A DNA stretch of 64,000 bases, taken from Astragalus membranaceus. Its lineage: Eukaryota; Streptophyta; Magnoliopsida; Fabales; Fabaceae. The stretch is taken from positions 153,560,406-153,624,405 of the forward strand of contig CM076846.1 of assembly GCA_039519185.1 (NCBI GenBank), given 5' to 3'. A program made the position numbers and the translations under genes. Each line of letters begins with the position of its first letter. The first letter of the stretch is position 1. Positions 11,171 to 21,181 of the stretch are shown piece by piece. Below the pieces are notes generated by a model. That model made no database searches. It had not been told where the DNA came from and worked only from the letters and a program-made list of their open reading frames with translations.

Positions 11171-12874
11171 TCAAGTAGGAACTTTTGGTACCCATTTCTC
11201 TTTGGGTCCTTTGGGGTTAGTTATCAAGGGGGTTTTCACAATCCACCTTGGTTTCTTACAGGCAGGTATAAGGGTACCAAGCTCACATAATTTACGGATA
11301 GGGCATCTAGGTGAGCTATGGTTTCCCTTTTGACAGTAGGTGCATGAGAAAACAATGGGTTTATAACTTGAAGTAGATGCAACAAAAGTTAATTTCTTGT
11401 TTGAAATGGAGGAGGTGGAATTACCTTTGTACCCAATTCCTCTCCTATCAACATATTGATGTTGAGAGTGAAGCAACTGAGTCAAGGTCTTTTCACCAAC
11501 CTCAAACTTTTTCAATGTTTCTTTCAAAAGTTCATTTTCAACTTTGGCATTTTCAAAATTTTGTTTAAGCTCACAAAACTCAAGGTTGACAGATTTATGC
11601 AGTTCATTCTTTAATCTATCTACTTCATTTTCAAGTGTCTCAATTTGAGTGAGCATGCTTTTGTTGCTCTTTGTCAATTTTTTGGATTTTAACAAGAGAG
11701 CTTCATGTTCAAAATAGAGAGCTTCAAAAGCCTCACTCAAATCTTGACTACTACAACCATCATCAAGTAAATCATCATGCATAGAGGAATCAGAAAGACT
11801 AGAAGAGTTAAGGCTTACCTTAGATGAGTCATTTGCCATATGACAAACACCATTTGCAATTTGCTCTTCTTCGTCTGTGTCACTATCAGTGCCAAGACAA
11901 TCCCATATAGTAGCCTTAGGTGTTTCACATGCCGTGAGACAAATGGCATTTGCAACCTCCTCTTCTTCACTGTCAGTATAGTTGTTCCATGTAGCGTTCT
12001 TAGCTTTCTTGGATTTCTTTGAGTTATTTCTCTTTTCAAGTTTGTTGAATCTCATGAATTCTTCAAATAATTCAGTCATGTCTTCATCATCAGATTCTTC
12101 ATCAGACTCAACCTCTTTCCTTGCTACCTTAGGTGTTTTAGCAGCAAGAGCAAGAGATTTTCTTTCTTTTACCATTTCTGCTTCTTGATCTTTGTTAGCA
12201 GCCAATACAACCTCAAAGGCTAGAAGTGGCCCGATAAGATCTTCTTGAGGCAGAGTACCAATATCCTTGGCTTCAGTAATTGCACATGTCTTTGGAAAGA
12301 ACTCACTGGTTAGGGAAGCAAGGATCTTCCCATTTATATCTTTTGTGGAGTACTTCTTCCCTAGAGCCCTCAGGTTGTTCACGATCAGGTTCAGTCTCTA
12401 TTGCATCGCTGCCACAGATTCATCTTCCTTCATTTTGAAGGCTTCATACTCCGAAGTGAGGATTCTGATTTTTGTATCCTTCACTTGGCTCGTACCAACA
12501 TGAGTGGCTTCCAAGCAATCCCAGATTTCCTTTGCTGTTTGACATCCTTTGACTCTACCATATTCTTCTTCACATAAGGATAAGTGAAGAATATTCATTG
12601 CTCTGGCATTTTGAGATATCTTATCCAACTCTGACTTTCTCAGCTCTTTCAGGTCAATGGTGTAGATATCCTCAACTGGCACTTCTTCTTCTTTGCCGGT
12701 AGCTTTACTTTTGATTTTCATTGGGATCAGTGGTCCATCTGCAATGATCCTCCATAAGGTGAAATCTATAGCCTGCACATGACATTTCATTCGACTACTC
12801 CAGTAGTCATAGTTAGTCCCATCAAACAGGGGTGGCCTAAATAAAGACATCCCCTCTTTCAAAAAAGAACCCAT
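11171..12874 (-). pseudogene. Copia-1 gag (UBN2-type), interrupted by one stop
   Basis: Reading starts at the ATG at 12874 (MGSFLKEGMS), chosen because the upstream codons come from the leader. The N-terminal part has RPPLFDGTNYDYWSSRMKCH and SLCEEEYGRVKGCQTAKEIW, typical of the gag-polypeptide domain of Copia-type elements. An in-frame TAG at 12398-12400 ends the first 158 codons; the same frame then stays open for 403 codons. That second part has acidic tracts (ESDEESDDEDMTELFEEF), a long coiled coil (ESLENEVDRLKNELHKS-like) and a CCHC knuckle CTYCQKGNHSSPRC near the C-terminus. Gag would form the cytoplasmic particle and package RNA. No pol follows. The stop may be a late mutation. Confidence 0.85.
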
Positions 12875-12935
12875 AATCACAGATATATAAATAAAATTTA
12901 AATTGCGAGATGTTAAGCTCTATATGCAATTTCTA

Positions 12936-12949
12936 GCTTTGATATCACT
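12936..12949 (-). other. Copia-1 primer-binding site (degenerate)
   Basis: On the minus strand, directly after the 5' LTR, the sequence AGTGATATCAAAGC resembles the initiator-Met site TGGTATCAGAGC with changes. The perfect version in Copia-2 makes the assignment likely. Confidence 0.7.
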
Positions 12950-14787
12950 TGTTAGACTTTAGTGTAACCTTAGAGGGGGGTGAATAAGGTTATGTGTAAA
13001 TCTTGGATTCTTTTCAAAATAAATGATAAGTTTGTTTAAATCAAATGCGGAAAAAGAGATTTGAACTTATCAGATATATGCAAGCAGGCAGATCAGACAC
13101 AATGAGATATTACTCTATATTCAATATTCACAATAAGGTTGTTTTATAAGTAATGCAATGATATTGAATATAGCAGATCTACAGTAGTGATAGAGAAGAT
13201 GATAGATAAACAGATCTGTAGTACAATGAGTATAACTATAACCAGATTAACAGATTCAGATCAGAGTAGGGATATAGTTATACAATAAATCCACTGAGTG
13301 ATATTATAAACAGATCTAAATAGTATAGCTATAAACAGATCTTAAATAGTATGAAGAGTATGATTATAAACAGATCTGAGTAGTATAGCTATAAACAGAT
13401 CACAGCAGTATAATAATATGGACAGATATAAACAATAAGAAATGTAAAGAGATAGGGATAGAGATACACCAGGAATTTTACGAGGTTCGGGATAAAAGCC
13501 CTACGTCCTCGGCCTCCGGCTTTTCAACCTTTGGACTTTGCTGATAACCACTATATGAAGAACAAATGTTTTACAAACAAGCAACTTCAAATAGCAAATC
13601 TCAATTCCCCTGAATTGAGAACCCGAGCTCCCCGCTAAGGATTTCAACCGCTTCAATCTCCCTAATTGAACGACCCAATAATGCCTCCCAGGATTTCACA
13701 ATACCCGCTTCAATCTCCCTGATTGAACGACCCAAGAATTCCTCCCAGGATTTCAGAGTGACCCCACTTAAAATAACGAATACAACTTTGAGATCTATGA
13801 TCCAATCAGTTCGGACAGTATGACAGTATAGCAACTTAGAGAGATGAGTGATTTGGAAAAAAGAAAAGCTTTATAAAATATATGACAATGAAAAGCTTAT
13901 TTTCTCAAATCTAGAAAGTGTATGTGAGAAGTATAGTGATTTGTGAAAAGTGGTGTGTTTGAAATGTGAAACACACTTGCCTATTTATAGGCTTAGAAAG
14001 ATTTGAAAAATGGAAAATACATTAAATGCATGAAGTAATCGATTATGTTGAATGTGTGAAACATATGCATAATCGATTATTAGATAAATATGGAAACAAG
14101 GAATGACTTGATAATCGATTATCATATTTAGTAATATGAAGAGCATAATCGATTATTGTTGTCAATAAGGAAGGCAAGGCAAGCAACTAATCGATTATAG
14201 GTTTAGTTCATGGAAGCACATAATCGATTATACATAAAATAGGAAACAATTTTTGGCTTGATAATCGATTATGCCTTCATGTGTTATCAAGGGTATAATC
14301 GATTATACATAAATGAGGAAACTTTTATATAGCTTGAGAATCAATTATTCCTTCATGTATATCAAGCACATAATCGATTATTTGGTTTAGAAAATAATAG
14401 GAATGATTTCAAGCTTTCCAAAAAATAGTTCTTAGGTTTAGGTGCCACCTTATGCATGCATGCAATTTTATAAATTATTTTTCAAAGCTTCTTTGATGCA
14501 TCATGCATGTTTTGAAAAATCATCTCTCAGCTACTAAGTGTCATAGACCTTAAGTGATAGGACCTTACACGGTGTCCTAAAGAAAGCGGATAAACAATTA
14601 GGTATTGACTTCTGAGGTGGCTTCTTCTCCAAGCTGCTCCACTTTAATATCTCCTGCTCTTTGATTCATGTCCTGTACTTTATTTTGTCCATGCACTTTT
14701 ATACACTTTTTATACACTGCAACCATTAGTAGACTAAATGTAATTTGTTATCATACAAAACAAAGAGTGTTTGTCCTTGGTTCAACA
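12950..14787 (-). repeat. Copia-1 right (5') LTR
   Basis: This is the partner of 8564-10404, with TG...CA ends. It carries the same palindrome array. It should hold the element's promoter, but no clear promoter motif can be assigned with confidence. Confidence 0.93.
14036..14380. repeat. Phased TAATCGATTA palindrome array in Copia-1 right LTR
   Basis: Sites start at 14036, 14070, 14112, 14146, 14188, 14221, 14262, 14296, 14338 (degenerate GAATCAATTA) and 14371. The 34/42 alternation matches the left LTR. Site 5 is intact here and mutated in the left LTR, while site 9 is mutated here and intact there. Confidence 0.95.
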
Positions 14788-14792
14788 ATATC

Positions 14793-15377
14793 AGCTGCCA
14801 TTTGATGTTGTTCAAGGGATGATATCTAATGATGTCAGTGTAAATTTGGATTTCGAAGAACCACAATATGATGCTGAAGAAGTTCCAAACGAGGAAGCTC
14901 AGAGGTTTTATATGTTTTTGAGTGAGACAAATAAACCATTATTTGAAGGAGCTACAGACTCTAAGTTATCAATGTGTGTTCGGTTGTTGGGTCTTAAGTC
15001 TCAATTTAACGTTGCGGAATTGTGCATGGAATACATGACTAAAATGATGTTGGATGCAACCCCCGTTAGAGGACTTTTGCCACAGAGTTATTATGATGCT
15101 AAAAGATTAGTGTCGAAGCTTGGTTTAAATTCCATAAGAATTGATTGTTGTGTGTCTGGTTGCATGATCTATTATAACAATGAGTTTGGCATAAATGATG
15201 GAGAATTGCTGGAATGCAAGTTTTGTCAAGAGCCACGGTATCGTGTCAGCAAGAAAGGGACAAGCAGAGGCGAACCAGTTCCAAGGAAAGCAATGTTCTA
15301 CTGCCGATTATACCAAGACTGAAGAGGATGTTCACTTCATTGGAAACTGCGGGTAAAATGACGTGGCACTATGAAAA
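14793..15377 (+). pseudogene. CACTA-B transposase, second piece (start of TNP2 domain)
   Basis: Reading continues in frame from 8563 across the Copia-1 target site (GYQLPFDVVQGMI). It includes PNEEAQRFYMFL, LSMCVRLLGLKSQFNVAEL and a Cys-rich stretch IDCCVSGCMIYYNNEFG...CKFCQEPRYRV typical of the start of the TNP2 (Transposase_21) domain. A 1-nt deletion near 15307 shifts the frame; the continuing sequence reads RLKRMFTSLETAGKMTWHYENRN up to the MULE MITE. Confidence 0.83.
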
Positions 15378-15386
15378 TAGAAATAA

Positions 15387-15670
15387 GGCTTAAATATGTT
15401 TTAGGCCCCTGCAAATATAAGGTGTTTTGGTTTAAGTCCCTGCAAAAAAAATTTTTTGTTAAAAGCCCTTGCAAAATGAAATATTTTGTTATAAGCCCTT
15501 CTCAACATATCCAGCAATCATAGCATTCCATGTTAAGGCTAACATTTTAGTCATAGAAGGGCTTATAACAAAATATGTCATATTGCAAGGGCTTTTAACA
15601 AAAAAAAAATTTTGCAGGGGCTTAAACCAAAACACCCTATATTTGCAGGGGCCTAAAACATATTTAAGCC
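15387..15670. mobile_element. MULE-type foldback MITE, legume family
   Basis: This is a 284-bp near-complete foldback starting GGCTTAAATATGTTTTAGGC and ending with its complement. A perfect 9-bp target duplication TAGAAATAA lies at 15378-15386 and 15671-15679, as for Mutator-like elements. From memory, this terminus is very abundant in legume genomes. Confidence 0.93.
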
Positions 15671-15679
15671 TAGAAATAA

Positions 15680-16428
15680 TTCTGGTGAATTACGCCATCC
15701 ATCTGATGGTGAGGCTTGGAAGAACTTTGATTGTGTTCATCCAGATTTTGCCAATGATCCACGCAATGTTCTGATGGTTTCACACCATATATTCAAGCGT
15801 CAGCAACACCGTATTCTTGTTGGCCAGTTATTGTTACCCCATACAACCTTCCTCCTGATATGTGTATGTCTAAACCCTACATGTTTTTAAATGCTATAAT
15901 ACCAGGGCCAACTAATCCAACAACTGGTATTGACATATATTTTCAACCTTTAATTGATGACCTAAAAAGGTTGTGGAATGGTGTTTTAACTTATGATGCA
16001 GCACGAAGACAAAATTTCATGATGAGGGCGGCTTTGATGTGGACCATTAATGACTTTCATGCGTATGGAATGTTGTCTGGATGGGGGACACATGGTAAGA
16101 CGGTGTGTCCAATTTGCATGGTTGACACAAAGGCTTTTACTCTTAAATATGGAGGAAAAACCTCGTGGTTTGACTCGCACCGTAGGTTTTTACCTACCGA
16201 GCATCCTTTTAGAAAGTCAAAATATGCATTCATCAAGGGGAATGTTGAAACAGCTGAACCTCTTCGTAGGCTGACACCAGAAGAAGTTTGGAACAGTGTC
16301 AAGGATATCCCTCCTGTGGAAGTTGTTGCGGGTGTTGTTTCTCGTCAAGATGGTTATGGACTATGGCATAATTGGACCAAAAAAAGTATTTTTTGGGAAC
16401 TTCCATATTGGAAAGATAATTTATTGAG
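15680..16428 (+). pseudogene. CACTA-B transposase, third piece (TNP2 core)
   Basis: The sequence reads SGELRHPSDGEAWKNFD, then loses about 16 nt near 15768, where CACTA-A keeps the RLGLCSDGF stretch. It resumes in another frame as CWPVIVTPYNLPPDMCMSKPY. The core MRAALMWTINDFHAYGMLSG, GTHGKTVCPICM and SWFDSHRRFLPTEHPFR follow, all diagnostic of the TNP2 (Transposase_21) domain. It ends at DNLL where the hAT derivative inserted. In an intact element this domain catalyses excision and integration. Confidence 0.87.
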
Positions 16429-17132
16429 TAGGGGTGGACACAAACCCGTTATCCGACCAAACCCGCGAAAACCGAGTTAAAATTTTATGTTACGGATCTG
16501 TCACTTGAAACCGAACCCGCAGAACAGAGTTATAACGGTTTTTCACGGTTTCAAATGGTCGGTTCCGGATTTCAATATCAAAACCAACGGTAACCGAACC
16601 CGACCATTGGTTTATGCAGACCCATGTATTGTGTGACTGACGCAAGTAAAGTCTGCATTCTGCAGAGCACTATATGCGTACAGGCTATGAGGCTAGACCC
16701 ATCTATTTTCATTACTTTTTCACTGCCTCATAAAACTATATATTATATATATTAAATAAATGTGATACTGTATGCGTACAGGCTATGAGGCTAGACCCAT
16801 CTAACTTCACTCTATGCGTACAGGCTATGAGGCTTGATATTAATATATTTAAACATAAAATAATGTATATTAAATAAATGTGACACTGTTTATCGTCTTC
16901 TTCGTTTAAAACCTTCAGCAATGAAGATTTGCAGAGCATTTTTTCTCCTCCTTCATAGTTGAACGAACCCATTAAACCCACCCGTCTAAACCGTGTTACC
17001 CGCCAAAGCCGAATCCGACATACCCGAAAGCTTTAATGGTCAAAATCGGACCTTGTAATATCACCCGCGGGTTCTAACGGATTGGGGTTTTTTGGACCGA
17101 ATTCGGCCGTAACCGACCGGTGTCCACCCCTA
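16429..17132. mobile_element. hAT-N: 704-bp non-autonomous hAT element
   Basis: Inverted ends are TAGGGGTGGACAC and GTGTCCACCCCTA. The 8-bp target duplication is TTATTGAG/CTATTGAG (one mismatch) at 16421-16428 and 17133-17140. The host CACTA-B transposase reads through in frame when it is removed. There is no coding capacity. The ends share TAGGGGTG with the larger hAT at 3135-5928. Confidence 0.9.
16674..16836. repeat. Internal triplication in hAT-N
   Basis: Three copies of a roughly 23-32 bp unit beginning TATGCGTACAGGCTATGAGG start near 16674, 16768 and 16813. The first two extend through GCTAGACCCATCTA. The interspersed AT-rich TATATTAAATAAATGTGA is also duplicated. Confidence 0.85.
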
Positions 17133-17140
17133 CTATTGAG

Positions 17141-17754
17141 ACACAATCTCGATGTAATGCATATTGAAAAGAATTTCTTTGATAACATATTTAATACTGT
17201 TATGAACGTGAAAAGTAAAATGAAAGACAATGAGAAGGCTAGGAAGGACGTGGATCATTACTGCAGGCGAAAGGATTTGTTGTTGGTTGAGCAAGCTAAC
17301 GGTAGGACATTGAAACCCAAAGCCAATTATACTTTATCTACGGAGCAAGCGAAAGCAGTTTATCGGTGGATTTCTGAGTTGAAAATGCCAGACGGTTATT
17401 CTTCGAATTTAGTAAGATGTTCCGATGTGGATAATGGGAGGTTACATGGGATGAAAAGCCATGATTGTCATGTATTCATAGAGTGCTTACTTCCTATGCA
17501 TTTAGCTCGTTGCCAACACACGTTTTGAATCCGCTCATTGAAATAAGTCAATACTTTAAGAATTTGTGTTCTGCAACGCTAAAAGCGGATGACCTTACAA
17601 AAATGGAACAAGACATCCCACTTATCTTATGCAAGTTGGAGAAAATATTTCCGCCTGGTTTCTTTGATTCTATGGAGCATCTTCCTGTTCATCTCGCATA
17701 TCAAGCTAAACTTGGCAGACCTGTCCAATACAAATGGATGTATCCATTTGAAAG
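17141..17754 (+). pseudogene. CACTA-B transposase, fourth piece (TNP2 end and DUF4218)
   Basis: The sequence reads RHNLDVMHIEKNFFDN, then KMPDGYSSNLVRCSDVDNG and MKSHDCHVFIECL, the start of DUF4218. A small indel near 17500 shifts the frame; reading continues as SLPTHVLNPLIEISQYFKNL and LPPGF-like IFPPGFFDSMEHLPVHLA to YKWMYPFE. The exon ends at the AG/GTCAGT donor at 17754/17755; the next exon begins at 17864. Confidence 0.82.
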
Positions 17755-17759
17755 GTCAG

Positions 17760-17761
<2 letters not shown>

Positions 17762-17805
<44 letters not shown>
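17762..17805. repeat. (TA)n microsatellite in CACTA-B intron
   Basis: A pure TA run of about 44 bp lies in the intron between the exons ending 17754 and starting 17864. Confidence 0.95.
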
Positions 17806-17808
<3 letters not shown>

Positions 17809-17863
17809 GAAGTTTATATATATCATTTGGATTAGCTGATTATTAACATATCATTTTCTGTAG

Positions 17864-18787
17864 GTTCATGGGTGATTCAAAAAGATCAGTTAAAAATAAA
17901 GCTAGAGTTGAAGGATCGATATGTTCTTCTTACTTACACCGTGAAGCAACTCATTTTTGTTCTTATTATTTCAAGAATGAATTTGCTCCTAAAAGTAGTC
18001 GAAATGAAATGGAAGTTGAATGTCCAAGACATCATTTAGCTTTGTCTGTCTTTTGTCTACCTGGTCGTCCGTCTGGAAAGGAGTCAATTCATCGGCTAAC
18101 AGAAGAAGAGTTAAATTCAGCCCATGTTCATGTTTTGATAAACTATACTGAGGTCCAACCATTCATTGAGTATGTATTTCTCGACCTAGCTATCTCAATT
18201 AGTTAATAAATTAAATTACACAGTTGTGTAACGACAATTAATAATTTCTTATTAGGGAGTTCTTGTCATCAGTGGCAGTAAGTGAAGAACAATCTTCTGC
18301 TCATATTCATGCGCATTTTCCAACGTGGTTTAGGCAATGTGTGTATTCCCTCCCGCCGACTCCTACCAACCAACACTTGAGGAACTTATCTGACGGTCCT
18401 CGAAGATGTGTTAAAGAATGGCACACATATTTTGTCAATGGATACAAATTTCACACTAAGGAATGGACAGAGGGCAGAGAAACAGTCAATAGTGGAGTTT
18501 GCATGAAGGGTGTCACTGGGAGAGGCGAAGATGATTTTTATGGTGTGGTTGAACACATAAATGAACTTGCGTACCCTTATCTTGATTATAGTCAAAAGGT
18601 AGTTGTTTTTTATTGTAATTGGTTTGATCCGTCTGCTCGAGGAACAAAGTTTAATCCAAAGACAAATACAGTGGACATTAAAATGAATAGTGGATATCGA
18701 CTGTATGATCCGTTCGTCAATGCACAAAATGTGAGACATGTCCATTATGTCTCTTATCCAAAAATACTGACTGATCGGCGTGGTTGA
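17864..18787 (+). pseudogene. CACTA-B transposase, last exons (DUF4218 end and DUF4216), truncated
   Basis: Exon 17864-18169 reads MGDSKRSVKNKARVEGSIC and LTEEELNSAHVHVLINY, ending before a GTATGT donor. Exon 18256-18787 reads SSAHIHAHFPTWFRQCVYS, NSGVCMKGVTGRGEDDFYG and VVFYCNWFDPSARGTKF, the DUF4216 region. It stops abruptly at 18787, soon after VRHVHYVSYPK. CACTA-A continues here for about 80 residues more with an acidic tail, so the CACTA-B transposase has lost its C-terminus next to the TA microsatellite that follows. Confidence 0.83.
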
Positions 18788-18842
18788 TTCATGTATGTTA
18801 TTCATCATTTATGCATGTTATTCATTATTTATGTTATTCATC

Positions 18843-18846
<4 letters not shown>

Positions 18847-18921
<75 letters not shown>
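18847..18921. repeat. (TA)n microsatellite between the two CACTA-B genes
   Basis: A TA run of about 75 bp lies just upstream of the second gene's start codon. Its expansion may have removed the end of the first gene. Confidence 0.95.
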
Positions 18922-18923
<2 letters not shown>

Positions 18924-20431
18924 TCATGGCATCATCAGGATCAGAATCTGATCATGACCTACCTCGTCCCACCGACCGGTTTTTTTAAGAAGATTTCTAC
19001 TTCTTTACGCGGTCGTCGTCATCGTGTAACTCGTGTCATTGTTGATGGCCCTTTTGTGGCTCCACCTGCTAGTACGGATGATGACAGTGGACCTCGTACA
19101 CTGAGTCATCCATTTGTGCCTCCATTCGGTACTCCCATACCCCCGCCAGATGCAGATGGGATACGCAGATATAATATTGATAATGGGGTGGTTGAGGTTA
19201 CGCCCGACGGTCGTATAGTAGTGAAGGTTGTTGGCCAACAGTAAGTATTTATTTATTTATTAATGATATTTGTTTGACTTATATTTAAAACTTTAAATAT
19301 AATTATTATCTAAAAACTTATCTTTTTTATGTACATATTTATTCCTAGGAGGATTGTATCCAGCACGATCACAGACATCATTAAAGCAAATTACACTAAA
19401 CCCTGGGCGAATTGGACGAAGGTCAAAAAAGATAAGGATTCAAAGATGTGGAATGCATTCAGAGTAAGTATTTTTACGAATTAATTAATTTTTAATTTTT
19501 TAATTTTGTTGAATTGATTAATTTGTTTTTAGTGACAAGTTAATTAAATTTGTTTAAATAGGAAAAAATGGCATGGTACCCAGATGCGACGAAGGAAGTT
19601 GAGAGAACATTCAACACAAGAGCTTCTCATCGCTTCTCTGAAATGCTCCGGGAACACCGTAATAAGAAACAGAAGCCGACATGGATTGGTGATTCTGATT
19701 GGCATGAGCTCCAACTGAAATGGAACGATGAGAAGTATAAACATAAATGTGAGAAAGCCAAGAAGAATCGTGCTTTTGAGAGAGGGGGTTGCATAAACAC
19801 GGGTGGTTCTATCAACGCAGCTGAACATTACAGACGCATGGTAAATTTAATAATTAATTAAATTTATATTATATATACGTACATATTTTATATTTTATTA
19901 AATAATAATATTAAATAATAACTATGTATATATAGGAGGCTTTTCTTGGTCGGCAACCTTGTAACACCCCGGTATTTCTAACTAGTAGGAATACCTAAGT
20001 GCACCATCCCTAATACATCAGAGATATTATTTCCTGTCTAGATACTGAACACCACTATAAATTTTTCGCTGAATAATACCAAAACAATTTTAAACATAGT
20101 TAAAACCACGACGGTTCTGTGACCATCAACATCAGCTACATTTAGCGTTCAATATCATACAAGAAAGCGCGAAAATAAGTACATAACTTTTACAACAGTT
20201 AAATTCATAATGTCGTGATACATAGCTAACAAGGGAAAACATAAACTTAAGCATAAAAGCTAAGTCTTCAGCAACCATCGGAGTACAACCTACTCGTGCC
20301 TCTTGGATCTCCACTTTCCCTGTTTCTCTGTAAAACAACAACATATAAACAATGAGATACAATCTCAGTGAGTTCTACCGAGACCCCTATCTACGCTCTC
20401 GGTTCAATTATGAATCCTATTTAACTTAATA

Positions 20432-20690
20432 CGACACTGACTGCAATCTAGTGCTAAATCCCGGTGAACCGTATTATAGGACTTTCTTTCATTCGTGGGT
20501 TAGTTTATAACCACGTGCATTTTAATTCAACACGACACCGACTGCAATCCAGTGCTAAGTCCCGGTGAACGTGTTATAACTCAGTACGGCACCGACTGCA
20601 ATCCTGTGCTAAATCCCGGTGAATCGTACAACAAAACTTTTAACATAACACCGACTGCAATCCAGTGCTAAATCCCGGTGAACCCCCTTA
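20432..20690. repeat. Four hairpin-capable repeats in solo LTR S1
   Basis: A unit of about 37 bp, CACCGACTGCAATCCAGTGC followed by TAAATCCCGGTGAAC, appears near 20434, 20535, 20589 and 20648. Each can fold: CACCG pairs with CGGTG and ACTG with CAGT. Flanking sequence between copies is not conserved. Confidence 0.88.
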
Positions 20691-21050
20691 CCAATAGTAC
20701 TTTCCCTAATGGTATACGGACCTTGGGTAAGGGATCATGACTTCCCCGCCTAGTATGTTAACCTCGTGGGTCGTCACCCACACTCGATATAATTTATATA
20801 TCGTAACAGACACTTGAACGTTTGGTTCTACAAGACAAGCATATTATGTGATCGCTCCCGTATACTATTTTACGGTTTTTCAAATTAAACATAACTTTGC
20901 AAACAATTATAAAAACCCTTGAAAACATATTCAAAATCATGGCATTATAAGCCTAATATCATTGAAAAAGGGTTAGGAAAGGATTAGAAGAGGATTGGAA
21001 TCGAACGGGATCATTTCGGACAAGTTTATAAAATTTTGACAAAACACTGC

Positions 21051-21181
21051 GCACGGTCCGTGCTCCCATACGCACGGGTCGTGCACCCTGTAATGTATTT
21101 TCGAAAACAGAAACAGAACGGGACGCACGGTCCGTGCGCCTGGGACGCACGGTCCGTGCGCCAGGGATGCACGGGTCGTGC
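21051..21181. repeat. GCACGGTCCGTGC quasi-palindrome array in solo LTR S1
   Basis: Five copies of GCACGGTCCGTGC or GCACGGGTCGTGC start at 21051, 21072, 21125, 21147 and 21169, with spacings 21, 53, 22 and 22. The stretch is far richer in GC than the surrounding LTR. Confidence 0.95.

Larger units (their letters stand above)
8564..14787 (-). mobile_element. Copia-1: non-autonomous gag-only Copia LTR retrotransposon
   Basis: Two LTRs of about 1.84 kb (8564-10404 and 12950-14787) start TGTTAGAC and end TTCAACA. The exact 5-bp target duplication ATATC lies at 8559-8563 and 14788-14792. The polypurine tract complement is next to the left LTR and a degenerate initiator-Met primer site next to the right LTR, so the element runs on the minus strand. 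The 2.5-kb interior encodes only a Copia gag with one nonsense codon. No protease, integrase, reverse transcriptase or RNase H is present, so it would have needed a partner element. The LTRs differ at scattered positions, including the length of a G run near 8590. Confidence 0.93.

Noticed and set aside
12957..14787. Treating the two Copia-1 LTRs as independent segmental duplications
   Set aside because: TG...CA ends, primer site, polypurine tract and an exact ATATC target duplication show that they are LTRs of one element.
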